NCBI GenBank assembly: GCA_031002005.1
Contig: JARYHS010008074.1
Span: forward strand, 7,696,924-7,760,923
DNA: 64,000 nt
From: Vandiemenella viatica
Taxonomy: Eukaryota; Arthropoda; Insecta; Orthoptera; Morabidae
Direction of reading: 5' to 3'
Under the pieces are notes generated by a model that was given only the letters and a program-made list of their open reading frames with translations, had not been told where the DNA came from and did not search any database. Shown here piece by piece: positions 10,053 to 19,440 of the stretch (positions are counted from its first letter, which is position 1; every line of letters starts with the position of its first letter). The position numbers were made by a program, and so were the translations under genes.

Positions 10053-10140
10053 TAAGGTTCCTAGCAACTGGCAGGACTTACAGGTACCTCAGATTCTCAG
10101 CAGTGATTTCTCATCATTATCCATGTTTTTCAATTCAAAC
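10053..10140 (+). pseudogene. Harbinger C transposase, RFLATG block
   Basis: Directly after element B the plus strand reads RFLATGRTYRYLRFSAVISH, the conserved helix that precedes the DDE domain in Harbinger transposases. It joins in frame with the sequence ending at 7203. No IDGKH, GDEAF or E-box segment follows before the opposite-strand MADF remnant, so the catalytic core of C has been lost. Confidence 0.72.
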
Positions 10141-10234
10141 AAAACAAGAAAAATAAATAATTATGAGCTCTGTGGCAGTAACATCTCCTATTAAAGCACT
10201 AAAATCTTGTTACAAATACAATAATTATTTACCT

Positions 10235-10420
10235 CGGATTCCAGGACTTGAAAATTAGATATTAGGGTCCGAGCAGCTTCTTGGTCATGTAAAAATTCTA
10301 ACAAAATTCTAAATAAATTCTACCATAAGGATGGGTGATAAATGTTGTCTGTACCGACACCTGATTTGAAAGAATTCTTAACTCTTTCCGACAACTTCTC
10401 AAGGATTTTTTTTTTTTTTG
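10235..10420 (-). pseudogene. MADF gene of Harbinger C, C-terminal exon remnant
   Basis: On the minus strand the frame gives LEKLSERVKNSFKSGVGTDN, then IYHPSLW, a stop, and LLEFLHDQEAARTLISNF. This matches the second half of MADF domains, including the KSGAGTDDIY.PSLW and FL.DQE..R..SN blocks seen in Harbinger-linked MADF proteins. One in-frame stop and base changes mark it as a pseudogene. The N-terminal half lies at 10985-11175. The intervening 10420-10985 shows no coding signal. Confidence 0.72.
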
Positions 10421-10984
10421 GTCATCATGTCCCTTGTTGTATTTAGTTCCACCTCAATTGCAATAAATATAACATTTTTGAAAAACGATAAAAGTATTGC
10501 GTATGATTATGTAAAAAATTCATAACAATGCAAACATTGTTATAAATCTAAATTACATGTACTTACTCGTTCGAAAATAGTTTTATTTGAATTACAATTA
10601 AGGTACTTATGCATAATTAACTATACATACTGTGGTATAACAGAGATGAATAACTATAATAATTACTCTTAGAGAAAATTGGTAGTTAAGGGTAACGTTG
10701 GAAAAACAGATGAAAGATAGCTCAGGATCGGCGAACTTGGTGAGAACTGGTCGTGTTCGTTTTGAATTTAAAGTTGTTTGCGTAAAAGAACCTGTGTAAC
10801 TTCGGATGGTTAAAGATGTTATGACTTTATAAATAAAAAGGAATCTAAGTTCATTGGTTATTGGCGAAGCTAGAAAACTTCAGAAGAAATTACATTAAAT
10901 AATCAAACAGATATCTTTACTACGACTACGAAATAAATAAGTAGAAATACGAGCTAAGACAACATAAAGTACGACATAAAATGC

Positions 10985-11021
10985 GACAATACCTCTTTTA
11001 ATTCTTCAGTCATTAAATGAT

Positions 11022-11069
<48 letters not shown>

Positions 11070-11175
11070 TCAAAATATTCCTTCGATTTAATCTTCCACA
11101 ATGCTGGCAACGATTTGTACAATTCTGTAAACTGAATTACAAATTCCTTTGAATCCTTTCGTACCATTCCACTGT
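10985..11175 (-). pseudogene. MADF gene of Harbinger C, N-terminal exon remnant
   Basis: The minus strand reads MVRKDSKEFVIQFTELYKSL, then PALWKIKSKEYFD. An adenine run of about 43 bases follows (T at 11026-11068 on +), then ANHLMTEELKEVLS. This is the first half of a MADF domain, with the homopolymer replacing the usual DRNKKNK residues. The run may have expanded from lysine codons by slippage. Confidence 0.7.
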
Positions 11176-11267
11176 TGGAAAAAAAAACTGTGCAGTCAAA
11201 TCTTTAGCATGTCAGCGATTGCACAAGCCGCTCTTTCGAGTTTGCACGCGCTATCGTGTTGCCGTCC

Positions 11268-11321
11268 ACACGCTCCGTCTTGCATGCGCAAACTAGTTTG
11301 CGCATGCAAGACGGAGCGTGT
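11268..11321. repeat. Perfect 54-bp palindrome at the right end of element C
   Basis: The 27-base arm acacgctccgtcttgcatgc-gcaaact is followed with no spacer by its exact reverse complement. The outer part equals the terminal inverted repeat of Harbinger C, whose other copy is at about 3666-3690. The palindrome therefore looks like two element ends joined head to head just inside the right border. Confidence 0.9.
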
Positions 11322-11344
11322 AGCCGTGGCATAAGTGATTGTTA

Positions 11345-11590
11345 CGACATTACAGCTGTGAACTCTAGAGTCTAGATCTTCGTAGTTTCTACTTGTTACT
11401 AGAAATCTTAGAATAGCAGTCAGTCCTTCAAGGGGCGAGATTCTCCCTGTCACAGCAGAGTCTTATTTTTTTTAGATTATTTCAAATTAGTATCCGTAAC
11501 TATTCGTAAATAATTAGGCCAGTATTCAGGTTCATGAGGTAATTTGCGAAGCAAATTTATATGAAAGAACCTTTTCCTCTTTAAAAAGTA
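11345..11590 (-). pseudogene. Harbinger A transposase, N-terminal remnant
   Basis: The minus strand gives FHINLLRKLPHEPEYWPNYL, then RIVTDTNLK with a stop, and then SPLEGLTAILRFLVTSRNYE followed by DLDSR. These are the N-terminal helices and the RFLATGRNYEDL block of PIF/Harbinger transposases. The frame runs into the TAA border of element C at 11332-11334. It resumes at 3647, although the DDE core is absent. Confidence 0.7.
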
Positions 11591-11800
11591 AGAATGATTT
11601 AGAAGTTGGTTGCTAATCTCATTAGATATAGTGAAATAACCACTAAAAGTAATGCTTCGCTCGTGGTTTCAATAGAACTGAGCTGAAGACGGAAGTTAAA
11701 AACGTAAGCGTGTGGACGCGAGTTTTTGGTCAGTTTTACCTGACGTCTTGCCTGATCAAGTAAAACGTCAGTCAAGACGTTACGTGCAGACCCGGCCTAA

Positions 11801-12341
11801 GAAGTAAGTTCTGTGGTGATTCCCTAATTTCCCCAGACCTTTTATATAGCACGACAATGGGCTCGGCTTACCGGTGCAGCCGGGCGATTGATCCTACCGA
11901 CAGACGTTTCGCATTGCATCTTAATTCTGATGGATGACAATAGATGGCGCTGTTAACGCTATAATATAAAAGAAAGTAGTAATTGCTCACCGGTTGGATA
12001 TTTTTCTCCATGCAATGACATTTCTTATGCTATCGGAGGGGTGGGTATTACGACAATATTACGTGTTCGATCGCTCGATTTGCCGCCCCTCCCCTGGACG
12101 TACCGCCCTCGTGCGGTGCACGCCTTGCACGCCCGCTTACGTTGGGCCTGCTGAAAAGAAACCAGATACGAACTTGGATCACCAATCAGTTCCTTTCCAG
12201 TTGCTGCTCTAGTATTTGTCTGGAGACTCTCACAGGGGGTGATCGGTTAGTAACCAATCCGTAACGCATCTATGATTAGTTCCAAGTGATGCTGCAGGCC
12301 GGTTGCCATGTTAATAGTTACCAACTAATTTCTCAACAAAA
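11801..12341. other. Unassigned sequence between element A and the MADF fragment
   Basis: This stretch has mixed base composition with a GC-rich patch near 12070-12150. Small open frames exist but none has a recognisable domain. I see no inverted repeats, tandem repeats or RNA gene that I can support. Confidence 0.4.
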
Positions 12342-12482
12342 ATGGCAGATTGGGCAATTAATTTAATGCTTGTTACTGAAATCGAGAAACATCCGTGTTC
12401 ATATAACTACAATTTGAGTGAATATTCACTGAAACATGCCACAGAAAAAGCACACAAAAAAATTGGCAAGTCATGCATATAA
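12342..12482 (+). pseudogene. Orphan MADF-domain fragment (46 codons)
   Basis: The short frame begins with an ATG as MADWAINLMLVTEIEKHPCS and continues YNYNLSEYSLKHATEKAHKK before a TAA at 12480-12482. It matches the first half of a MADF domain (ML...IEKHP.LYNY...EY..K....KAW..I). The usual tryptophan in KAW is replaced by histidine. It is a different lineage from the MADF genes of elements A, B, C and D and has no transposase nearby. A CR1-like LINE fragment abuts it. Confidence 0.65.
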
Positions 12483-12556
12483 GTAAAAAGTGACACAGTT
12501 TAGCTCTGAATATAAAATTAATGGCACTGTCCTTAGAACGGTCGATTCCACTAAAT

Positions 12557-13029
12557 TATGGTTACCAGAATTTTTTCTCCAAATCCGGGGACACTTCGCA
12601 ACTTTTTCACCAAAATGCGGGGACGCTTTCGGCATTTTCCTAATCACGCGTTGTACTTTTATAAGTTATATGATTAAAGGTTGGGTTAACTTAAAACCCC
12701 CATATTGTTTATATTTTGTATTTTAAATGAGGATCACAGACAGCCATGTTGCACACAGCAAGGAGATTTTCCAAAGCTGTTGTGTCCAAGACGCAGTATC
12801 CTTGTAATTTTCTTTTATTCCTAGGCACGTACAAGGAAAGAAGTGCGCTTCATATCTCTTGCTTTAAACGAATGCACTAGCAAATCGGGGCTTTTAAAGA
12901 ATTCTCGCTTGATTAAAAAAAAAAATCTGATGACAACAGTAAAAATCCGGGGAATTGCGGGGACGAAATATAACAGAGAGCTAAATACGGGGACTGTCCC
13001 CGGCAAACGGGGACGTCTGGTAACCCTAG
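12557..13029. mobile_element. Nonautonomous DNA element with ggttaccaga ends
   Basis: The left end reads tatggttaccagaattttt and the right end, in reverse complement, ctagggttaccagacgtcc. The heptamer actaaat flanks both sides (12550-12556 and 13030-13036). Removing the insert restores the LINE codons for DSTKYLGV exactly. Short ccggggaca-like runs occur near both ends. No transposase is encoded. The superfamily is uncertain; hAT is possible if the duplication is really 8 bp with one mismatch. Confidence 0.75.
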
Positions 13030-13269
13030 ACTAAATACCTAGGTGTAATAATTTGTTGTGCAATGAACTTATTGAGAAGGTAATTGGGAAGCAAATCATA
13101 TGCTCCGTCGTAATTTAAAACGATGTACATCGGAAGTTAAATAGATTGCATACAAAGCTCTGGTGCGTTCTCACCTAGAATATTGTTGTTCTGTATGAGG
13201 CCCCTATCAAAAGGGATTAATGGATGCTTTGGAGAAGGTCCAAAGAAGAGCCGCCTAATTTGTAACAGG

Positions 13270-13467
13270 CAGTGGCGGATCCAGGATTTTGGTTTGGGGG
13301 GTGGCTACGATTTGGCTTGTCTGGTTTGGGGGGGGGGGGCGGCTTGACTCAGGCAAGAAAAAAAAAGTCCCCAAAATCGATGTCGTTGGGGGTGACCTTG
13401 GTGCTTTTGGAGGGGGGGGGTCTTCAGCCCCCTGTCCCACCCCCCCCCCTCCCTGGATCCGCCACTG
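13270..13467. mobile_element. hAT-type MITE, 198 bp
   Basis: The ends are cagtggcggatccagg and its perfect reverse complement. The 8-bp duplication gtaacagg is present on both sides (13262-13269 and 13468-13475). The 8-bp duplication and the CAGTGGCGG end are typical of hAT elements. The interior is a G-run and C-run rich filler with no coding capacity. Confidence 0.9.
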
Positions 13468-13761
13468 GTAACAGGTATATACAGCTGGAGGGAAAGTGTA
13501 ACTGCGCTGTTGAATGAATTGGGTTAGGAATACCTGCAACACCAAAGGCGTTGCTCTCGGCAGAAGCTGATTGAAACATTCACGGCTGGCCTATTTCAGG
13601 ATGACTACAAACTCGTATTACTAAACATTACATTTCTACATATGTAGGAATGACCGAGAAAATAAGATAAATCTGTGTTAGAACCTATCCATTTTTTTCC
13701 CCCCACGAGCGATTAGGGAGTAGGGTATGTAGGAGTTATCGAGTGAGAGAGCTTAGATTCC

Positions 13762-13869
13762 GATAGGAGCAGGTATCTATACCCCTACAGGCATCCTGAT
13801 AGGAGTAGGTATCTATACCCCTACAGGCATCCTGATAGGAGTAGGTATCTATACCCCTACAGGCATCCT
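13762..13869. repeat. Three tandem copies of a 36-bp unit
   Basis: The unit gataggagtaggtatctata-cccctacaggcatcct is repeated three times almost without change (one substitution in the first copy). Each unit contains the near-palindrome gtaggtatctatacccctac, so single-stranded DNA could form three small hairpins. The homogeneity implies recent amplification. Confidence 0.92.
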
Positions 13870-13960
13870 GATCTGGGTTTTCCCAGATTGCTTCAGGTGA
13901 ATGCCAGGATTGTTCCTAAACATAGCCCACGGGCACCTCGTGCTATATCCCATATATCCC
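13870..13960 (+). repeat. Fragment of the tRNA-derived SINE 3' body
   Basis: The run gggttttcccagattgcttc-aggtgaatgccaggattgttc matches the body of the SINE at 39946-40190 (ggttttccatggtttcccaa...cgaacgccgggatg) with many differences. The tRNA-like head is absent. Confidence 0.45.
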
Positions 13961-14426
13961 TTCCTATGTACAAATGGTTACACATTATGATTGGTGCAAT
14001 GCACCCTCTGCCACCAGTGATGATAATTATATGGTCTCATTAAATATTGCATAAGAGGGAACGCTTCATTGCCTATGTAATAGAACAGGATTGGCATTTT
14101 TATCACTTGGTAGTCTTGCAGGCAAAGGCTTTAATCTCCTTGTCCTTCTTTGAATAATATATCATCTGAATTGGAAGAAATCGTTGCCTCACTCAAATCA
14201 CACGAGTGACTGAAGTTCCAGAGATTCGAGTAGTGTCGCGTGCAAATATTGGTCAGTAACTAGTTAGTAATTTAAGTCTATGATCAGTTCCGTTCCCTCT
14301 GAGTAGCGTCATGAGAGAAGAGCCTAACACACTATCTGTGAAGTTACTTCGTCCCCAAAAAATTGGCTCATGTTCGTGACATACCACTTCTAGAATAATT
14401 TGGTGATATTTTGCAATAGAATTTTT

Positions 14427-14597
14427 ATATAAATAATGTTCTCGGGTGACTAGCCGAGTTATAGGAGTGTCATAATTACACAATATTTCGGCGCTCTCAA
14501 TCACCGGAAGATGGCGCCGACGATTGAGAGCGCCAAAATATTGTGTAATTATAACACTCCTATAACTCGGCTAGTCACCCGAGAACATTATTTATAT
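14427..14597. repeat. Long near-perfect inverted repeat (77-bp arms, 17-bp loop)
   Basis: The left arm (atataaataatgttctcggg...) at 14427-14503 is the near-exact reverse complement of 14521-14597. The loop contains atggcgccga. The 14-base sequence aatagaatttttat occurs at 14415-14428 and again at 14630-14643, which could be a target duplication around a foldback element. The arms would form a very stable hairpin. No coding region is present. Confidence 0.9.
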
Positions 14598-14649
14598 TCT
14601 CAACCCCGAGAAAGACTACGTAATTATATAATAGAATTTTTATTTTGAC

Positions 14650-15760
14650 AATGTGCAATAAATTATAATTACATCGGAGGATAGGTGAAAAATACCTTTC
14701 ACAAATTGGTAGTGGCACCAAACTCGCATCATGTCAGGGTGACATTTAGGCATAGCCTTCAGCCCTGGGGTCCCGCACTACATGGAGAGGAGTGCAAAGA
14801 AAGTAACCAATTTCCGAAATGGTTTTAGCACCGAAAGTCTTGAAATACTCCCGAAAACAATGTTCGGCGCATGCGCAGTTCAATCGTTTGAGTATTGGTA
14901 TATTATAAAATAACATTTCAGTGCACCCATACCAAAAAATTACAACTTTGTTGCTCAACATTGAGGACTTATAACGCTTGTAACATAAGGTTGCAGTATA
15001 CTGTGGCCTAGGTGTATGAAAGTAGATGTAAGCAGCCGTCATACATCTGCAATAGGAACTAAAATTCCCTAGTCTTCATGTCCCGAAAGTTAGGTAATAT
15101 AAATTCATTAAGCAGCGAGTAGTGGTGGCAGATCCAAGTTTTAATGTGTTGTTTGAAAGTAAGTATTTATAAAAAATTTCATTAGTTTTTAATTGAAATA
15201 GATGAATTTAGAATTTAATATCAATTCCATTTTTAATTCGTTTTTATTTAAATCGTTGTTTTATTTCTTTTAAAACTTTATATCAGTATTCAGGAATCTC
15301 GATCGCTTGGTGCGATGTGGGAAGGGGCTGGTTAGTGGGACGCTGTCGCTGTTTCTGTTGACATGCGTGTGTAAATAATTGTTTTTTATTCTATCGCGTG
15401 CTTTGGTGATCTCAATCATCTTTTATCGTTTATCTTTAATATGTAGACCTGCTCTTTCATATTGTTAATAAAACTTGTTATTCCACGGGATTTTGCCGAG
15501 GGTGTTTGTTTTCAACAAGTACAATAGGCAGCAGCTTCTTTATCGATCATCAGTCGAGAACTACGTGAGGGAATCACTTGGTAACCTGGTTCACTTCAGT
15601 CGCGAAATCGACACAGAAAGCACGTTTCGAACTTTCGATTCTTCAGTAAGTTATCCTCGTACCGGTTTCTTTTTACTATCATTGCATTATCCAGTATTTT
15701 GCATTAAAAGATTTATTTAACTTAATAATACGTAGACTTACAAAAAGAATTTTCAACCAT
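14650..15760. other. No recognised feature
   Basis: AT-rich sequence with scattered short open frames. None shows a domain or splice structure I can defend. A gtaagt donor-like site at 15161 follows a short open stretch, but nothing else supports an exon. Confidence 0.4.
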
Positions 15761-15769
15761 GTTTACAAG

Positions 15770-15931
15770 AGTAAGAAGGGCAACCAGTGGATCCAAGGAG
15801 TAAAGCAAGATATGATTGAAATCGAAATAACAGAAGATTTAATACAAGATAGAGCAACTTTTAGGAGATTGATCCAAAATTTCAAGGGTTTCCAGGAGAA
15901 GAAAGGAGGAAACAGCAAAGTGAGAGGATGA
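15770..15931 (+). pseudogene. LINE C-terminal fragment (RTE-like)
   Basis: The frame gives KQWIQGVKQDMIEIEITEDL followed by IQDRATFRRLIQNF. This is the W...VK.DM......A.DR..WR..I tail motif that closes many RTE-related reverse transcriptases. A gaagaagaagaa run about 90 bp further on may be the original 3' tail. It is a short dead-on-arrival copy with no catalytic domain. Confidence 0.6.
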
Positions 15932-15934
15932 AGA

Positions 15935-17380
15935 ACTATTGGAAGTCAAGAAAAGAGGCATCGAAATAAATGTACAGTATTACTTTTCGTGGTCCTTAGA
16001 TAGCCGATATCGAAGAGAAGAAGAAGAATACGTATTCGATATTGCTTTATAAATATTTATAAAGATATCGTAAATGCGGCCTTGGTCACAAACAAACCCG
16101 GCCAAATTTCTGGGATGCTTTGGCGGATATAATTAACGTCAGAACATATATTTACTTCCTGCGTTGTAGTACCATGATTTCTCAACTCTTGAGACACAAT
16201 GAGTATAACATTGCTGTCAGTGTCTGGCTCCTCTCGCAAGTATTTTTATATTACCAGCCAAGACAGTATTAGTTTTCGAAGTAGATTTTTATCTTTCATT
16301 TCTAAATTCAAACTCGCAGCCTCCTGCCGTTTCGGGGAGCATTAGGTAAAGATCTGACCTATTATTGGAGAGGATCATCACAAAAATTCATGGAATTTTT
16401 TTCCCTAGTTTCAAATTTAATACTTAACACCCAGCACTTTGTAAATCATGCAATTAAAGTTTTTTGAAAAATGCTGATTTCTGAGCAATGCTGATTAACA
16501 AGTTTTTTTAAAAATATATTTTTTAAATTTATAATTGTTAACAGGAGTTTCAATCCATAACAAACGTTATCCGAGTATTATCTACTGGTAACGTCATTTA
16601 TGTTTTTTAAAGTGCCTTACACTGTTGCGTTGGTACGTGACAGATATTAAATTGATTGAGAACTTTAGAAATTACGACTTAAGACTTCTCTGGTTTCTAA
16701 CAGTACAATGACATATAATTCTGTAACAGCCATTATTTCCGAATGGAACAAGTATAGGGCTTTGTGATTGTTACATAAGATTTTTTAAGTAGTAGCCGCT
16801 ATCGTAGCGATTAGATAAAACCAGGGGTTATTGAAGTATACAATGTATGAAGTGTTATGTAGCGAAGAGGTTGTTTTATGTGGTGCAACGTTAGCTTCAG
16901 ACGATAAAGAAATTTAACTTCTTACTGTCAAGAGTATAAAATCACGAAAAATTCCTGTTTTCATAGATAACGTCCTTGTTTCGATGCCTAATGTAGGTGT
17001 TTCTCTGCATACAGGCAGTACGAGATACCTTCTTCAACCCTCGTTGTCGTAATGGAAATCTCTGTTGCTCACACGTTTAGGCTGATTCTACCGTTCTCAG
17101 AATTAGGTGGAGAACTCGTGTCTGCCGGTTGGCTCCCAGCATGAAACATACAGTTTACAGTTAAAACGTATTAACAAATTCATGGGTTGGCTCTGCCCAC
17201 GGTTTACGCGGCTGGAAATTCTCCAGGCACCATTATTTTTAAAAAGTAATTGCGTACTTGACACTCACTAACTATGGAACCTTCATTTATTCTGATAGAG
17301 TAAGTTGTAAGGATACCGAAAATCAACGTCATTTTATAGATAGGTGTTAAAAACATTAATAAAATAAAAATGCAAAAAGA
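15935..17380. other. No recognised feature
   Basis: AT-rich DNA with no conserved protein blocks, no clear inverted or tandem repeats, and no RNA gene. A 60-codon minus frame at 16057-16239 has no recognisable motif and is not called a gene. Confidence 0.4.
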
Positions 17381-17552
17381 CAGCTGTTAGTCACGTGACA
17401 CGAAACACCAATCGGAGCGCATGACGTCAGTGTTCAGCTCGTGCTGTTTAGCTGCCGTGTATTTTCGTGCGTAGACCATCTTTCCGTCGCTTATTTAAGT
17501 TTGTTAAGGTTTCAGTGCTGGTTGTAAAACAATTGTTCTTCTTATACTCGCA

Positions 17553-17680
17553 ATGGAAGTTGGTTTTATCAAAGCAAATAGCTCTAATTTACCCAGAATT
17601 GGCGTGATGATGCTGGAAATGTTGTTTGCATCAAACAGCGATTTCAGCTCAGCAGAATTCCGGAATGACAAAACGCCCAA
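17553..17680 (+). CDS. First exon with KANSSNLP motif, transposon-associated protein
   Basis: The 42-codon exon starts with ATG and reads MEVGFIKANSSNLPRIGVMM, then LEMLFASNSDFSSAEFRNDK and TP. It ends at a consensus donor gtaagt (17681-17686). The start I recognise resembles the N-terminus of insect proteins shaped KANA.NLP.VD..M...FF..N.DF.SAE.R..K, which I associate with transposon-linked nuclease-like proteins; that link is from memory and unverified. Later exons are not visible, so the gene is broken. The upstream 170 bp is GC-richer and contains tcacgtgac and tgacgtca motifs, a plausible promoter. Confidence 0.5.
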
Positions 17681-18179
17681 GTAAGTATATCTATTACTTT
17701 ATACATAAAAACATATTGCGATGAAACGTTAAAATATATTTTAGAAGCGTGTGTGTTAGTGGAGCGTTTTACTTAATACAGATCGGTAATTTGTGATTTT
17801 AATCAGCTGGTCTATATTTTAAGTCATTTCGAATATTTCATTGCAGTATCTTCTAAACTGTGCTTAATATGACTGTTGCTTCGCAGAAGCATGTGTAGTA
17901 TTTAATCTTTGATGTAATTACTACTTTAAACAATCCTTGAGCGATTCCTAGAACTAGTTTATGCCGCGCTGGGTTAGTTAAAATTAAAAGTCTGTTCACA
18001 TTCGTTCGACGCTATTTCTTTCGGCAGTAATGTTGTGAATATAAAGATTTTTCTTTCTATATTAGAGGTTATACAAGTTTTTGTGCAGCTAGAAAATTAT
18101 TTTGATCATATTTTCTAAGACAGTCGTAAATTATCGTCCTATTCAAGTCGAAATAATTTTATGGTTAAGCGCCGCAATT

Positions 18180-18700
18180 TGGTGATAGATTCTTACGTAA
18201 CTCGACGAGACAAATCGAAAGGAATGAAAACATTTTTAGTTCTCGAGATATACTGTCTCAAAAGTGAGATGGTTAGGTCGAAATGCGGCCCGACCAGAAG
18301 AAAATTTCTGCAAAGCCAAATTCGATGACTGATTCTGCTGCAACTCGAAGGGACAAATCGAAAGTAAAGAATTTTTTTGATATCTTCTTTATTTTACGAG
18401 ATACCGTATCTCCAAATTAAGGTAGGTTGAATGCAACCTAGACATGGAAAAAAAATCGCCGAAGACACAAGGAACTACATGTTCAACATGCACAATAGGT
18501 TTGATTATTGTAGGCCACAATAGGTGTTTTATTATCTCCCTAGCGGTTGTGATTAGGTTGAAATACGGCCCTGGGACAGAAGAAAAGCGTCACCAAAGGA
18601 CAACGAACTATACCTATAACTGATATTTGACATTTGATATTTCGAGAACTAAGCGAGATATCAAAAAAATTTATTCCTTACTTTCGGTTTGTTTCATGGA
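18180..18700. repeat. GAGATATC satellite family, locus 1
   Basis: Diverged units carry the landmarks ctcgagatata or actaagcgagatatc, aaaaaatttattccttac, a gtttcatggagttgcag or ctcgacgagacaaatcg block, and gcggcccgaccagaagaaa. Some units are in opposite orientations. The same family is tandem at 28040-32045 (around an RTE element) and at 56985-57430. No coding sequence. Confidence 0.65.
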
Positions 18701-18920
18701 GTTGCAGAAGAATTTATCATAGAATGATATGCTGCCTATGATACTTCATTTCCATATCGTTTGGCAACTGTACTAATAAAAAAATTTCGAGCATTTACAA
18801 CGAACGGCGTTTTAACGTCTGAAGTTTTAATTTATTTATCAATAAAATTTTAATTTTTTCACTTAATAAAACAACTGAAGTACATGGCTTATTAAACATA
18901 ATAAAATATTAAGTCAAAAC

Positions 18921-19136
18921 TTAGGTCAAAGTAGACTTCAAAAAATATACTGAAGACTTTATAGGCAAATATGATAAGTCGCGCTGTGTAAGCTTTAGCC
19001 ACTTTTTCGACATATTTTCCATGTGGGGAAATAAAATTAAAAAAAACAAAAACAATTCGCTTAGTTTCTTAGATGTTGTGTTTACACACTGAGGCACTAC
19101 ACACCACTTGTAAACCTTAGAACTCATTGTATCCAC
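18921..19136 (-). pseudogene. THAP-domain exon, degenerate
   Basis: The minus frame gives SSKVYKWCVVPQCVNTTSKK, then PHMENMSKKWLKLTQRD and IKSSVYF. THAP zinc fingers (C2CH) have the pattern C..P.C....K......FP.D...R..W......RD followed by a CEDHF box. Here the CEDHF box is changed to about EVYF and reached only through a frameshift near 18937, so zinc binding is lost. THAP domains bind terminal repeats in several transposon families, which fits the inward-facing position near the right inverted repeat. Confidence 0.72.
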
Positions 19137-19440
19137 GCAATAAGCAAACCGCCCGTATGTTCACACCGGCACGAACTGAACTGTGACGTCACAAGACACG
19201 CCATGACAGCTGCGAGCGTTTTGGCACCAATATTCAAATCGGTGCATAAAAATGCAATATTTTGCATTTTCCCATTTGATTTTTTCAAGAAATAACATTT
19301 TTTGGGGGTTATAGTAGACGCCCAGCTACAATACTGACTACTATCCCGAAATTAGTCAAGTACCCCACTCGGTACTCTCTACTAATAGGAAACGGTCTTC
19401 ACAATACAGGCTTCTGCTTTTACTACGTGTTTGTACGTTA

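Larger units (their letters stand above)
3651..11331. mobile_element. PIF/Harbinger element C (middle, decayed)
   Basis: The left end reads ggcgtctatgcgccggctac followed by acgctccgtcatgc. The right end is the reverse complement gcaagacggagcgtgtagcc followed by gtggca. TAA flanks both sides (3648-3650 and 11332-11334). Removing the element with one TAA rejoins Harbinger A transposase at the ITxQSLIPES region, which supports the borders. C carries a + strand transposase remnant (6960-7203 plus 10053-10140) and a - strand MADF remnant (10235-10420 and 10985-11175). This is the same gene polarity as element B. The left end has about 9 extra bases relative to the right end. Confidence 0.72.
2738..11797. 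mobile_element. PIF/Harbinger element A (outermost, decayed)
   Basis: The left end ggccgagtctacacgtaacg is repeated in reverse complement at the right end, where the last bases are cccggcc. Similarity extends about 55 bp with scattered mismatches. A perfect TAA flanks both sides (2735-2737 and 11798-11800), the usual PIF/Harbinger target duplication. Inside lie a degenerate MADF gene on + (3019-3330) and transposase remnants on - (11345-11590 and 3475-3647). The transposase is split by element C. No catalytic DDE region of A was found, so A is a defective copy. Its apparent 9 kb length is mostly nested insertions. Confidence 0.8.
12483..13610 (+). pseudogene. CR1-like LINE fragment split by two MITEs
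   Basis: Read in three pieces, the plus strand gives TQFSSEYKINGTVLRTVDST (12490-12556), KYLGVIICCAMNL through YKALVRSHLEYCCSV and ALEKVQRRAA (13037-13269), and then a degenerate RFVTG.Y...VTALLNELG segment (13476-13610). These are consecutive blocks of a CR1-like reverse transcriptase C-terminal half, close to those in the 5293-6775 element. Two nonautonomous DNA elements interrupt it at 12557-13029 and 13270-13467. Confidence 0.75.
17382..19212. mobile_element. Two-gene DNA transposon relic, ISL2EU-like (tentative)
   Basis: Left and right flanks share inverted blocks: cagctgt (17381) with acagctg (19205), and tgacgtcagtgttcagctcg (17422) with cgaactgaactgtgacgtca (19172). The left side carries a + strand first exon with the KANSSNLP motif, and the right side a - strand THAP exon. 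Both point inward. ISL2EU elements encode a THAP-containing transposase and a YqaJ-type nuclease, and this arrangement would fit. The middle has only satellite repeats and no DDE or nuclease core. The family name is an inference. Confidence 0.45.

Noticed and set aside
16057..16239. 60-codon minus-strand frame
   Set aside because: No motif, no splice context and no neighbour that supports a gene.
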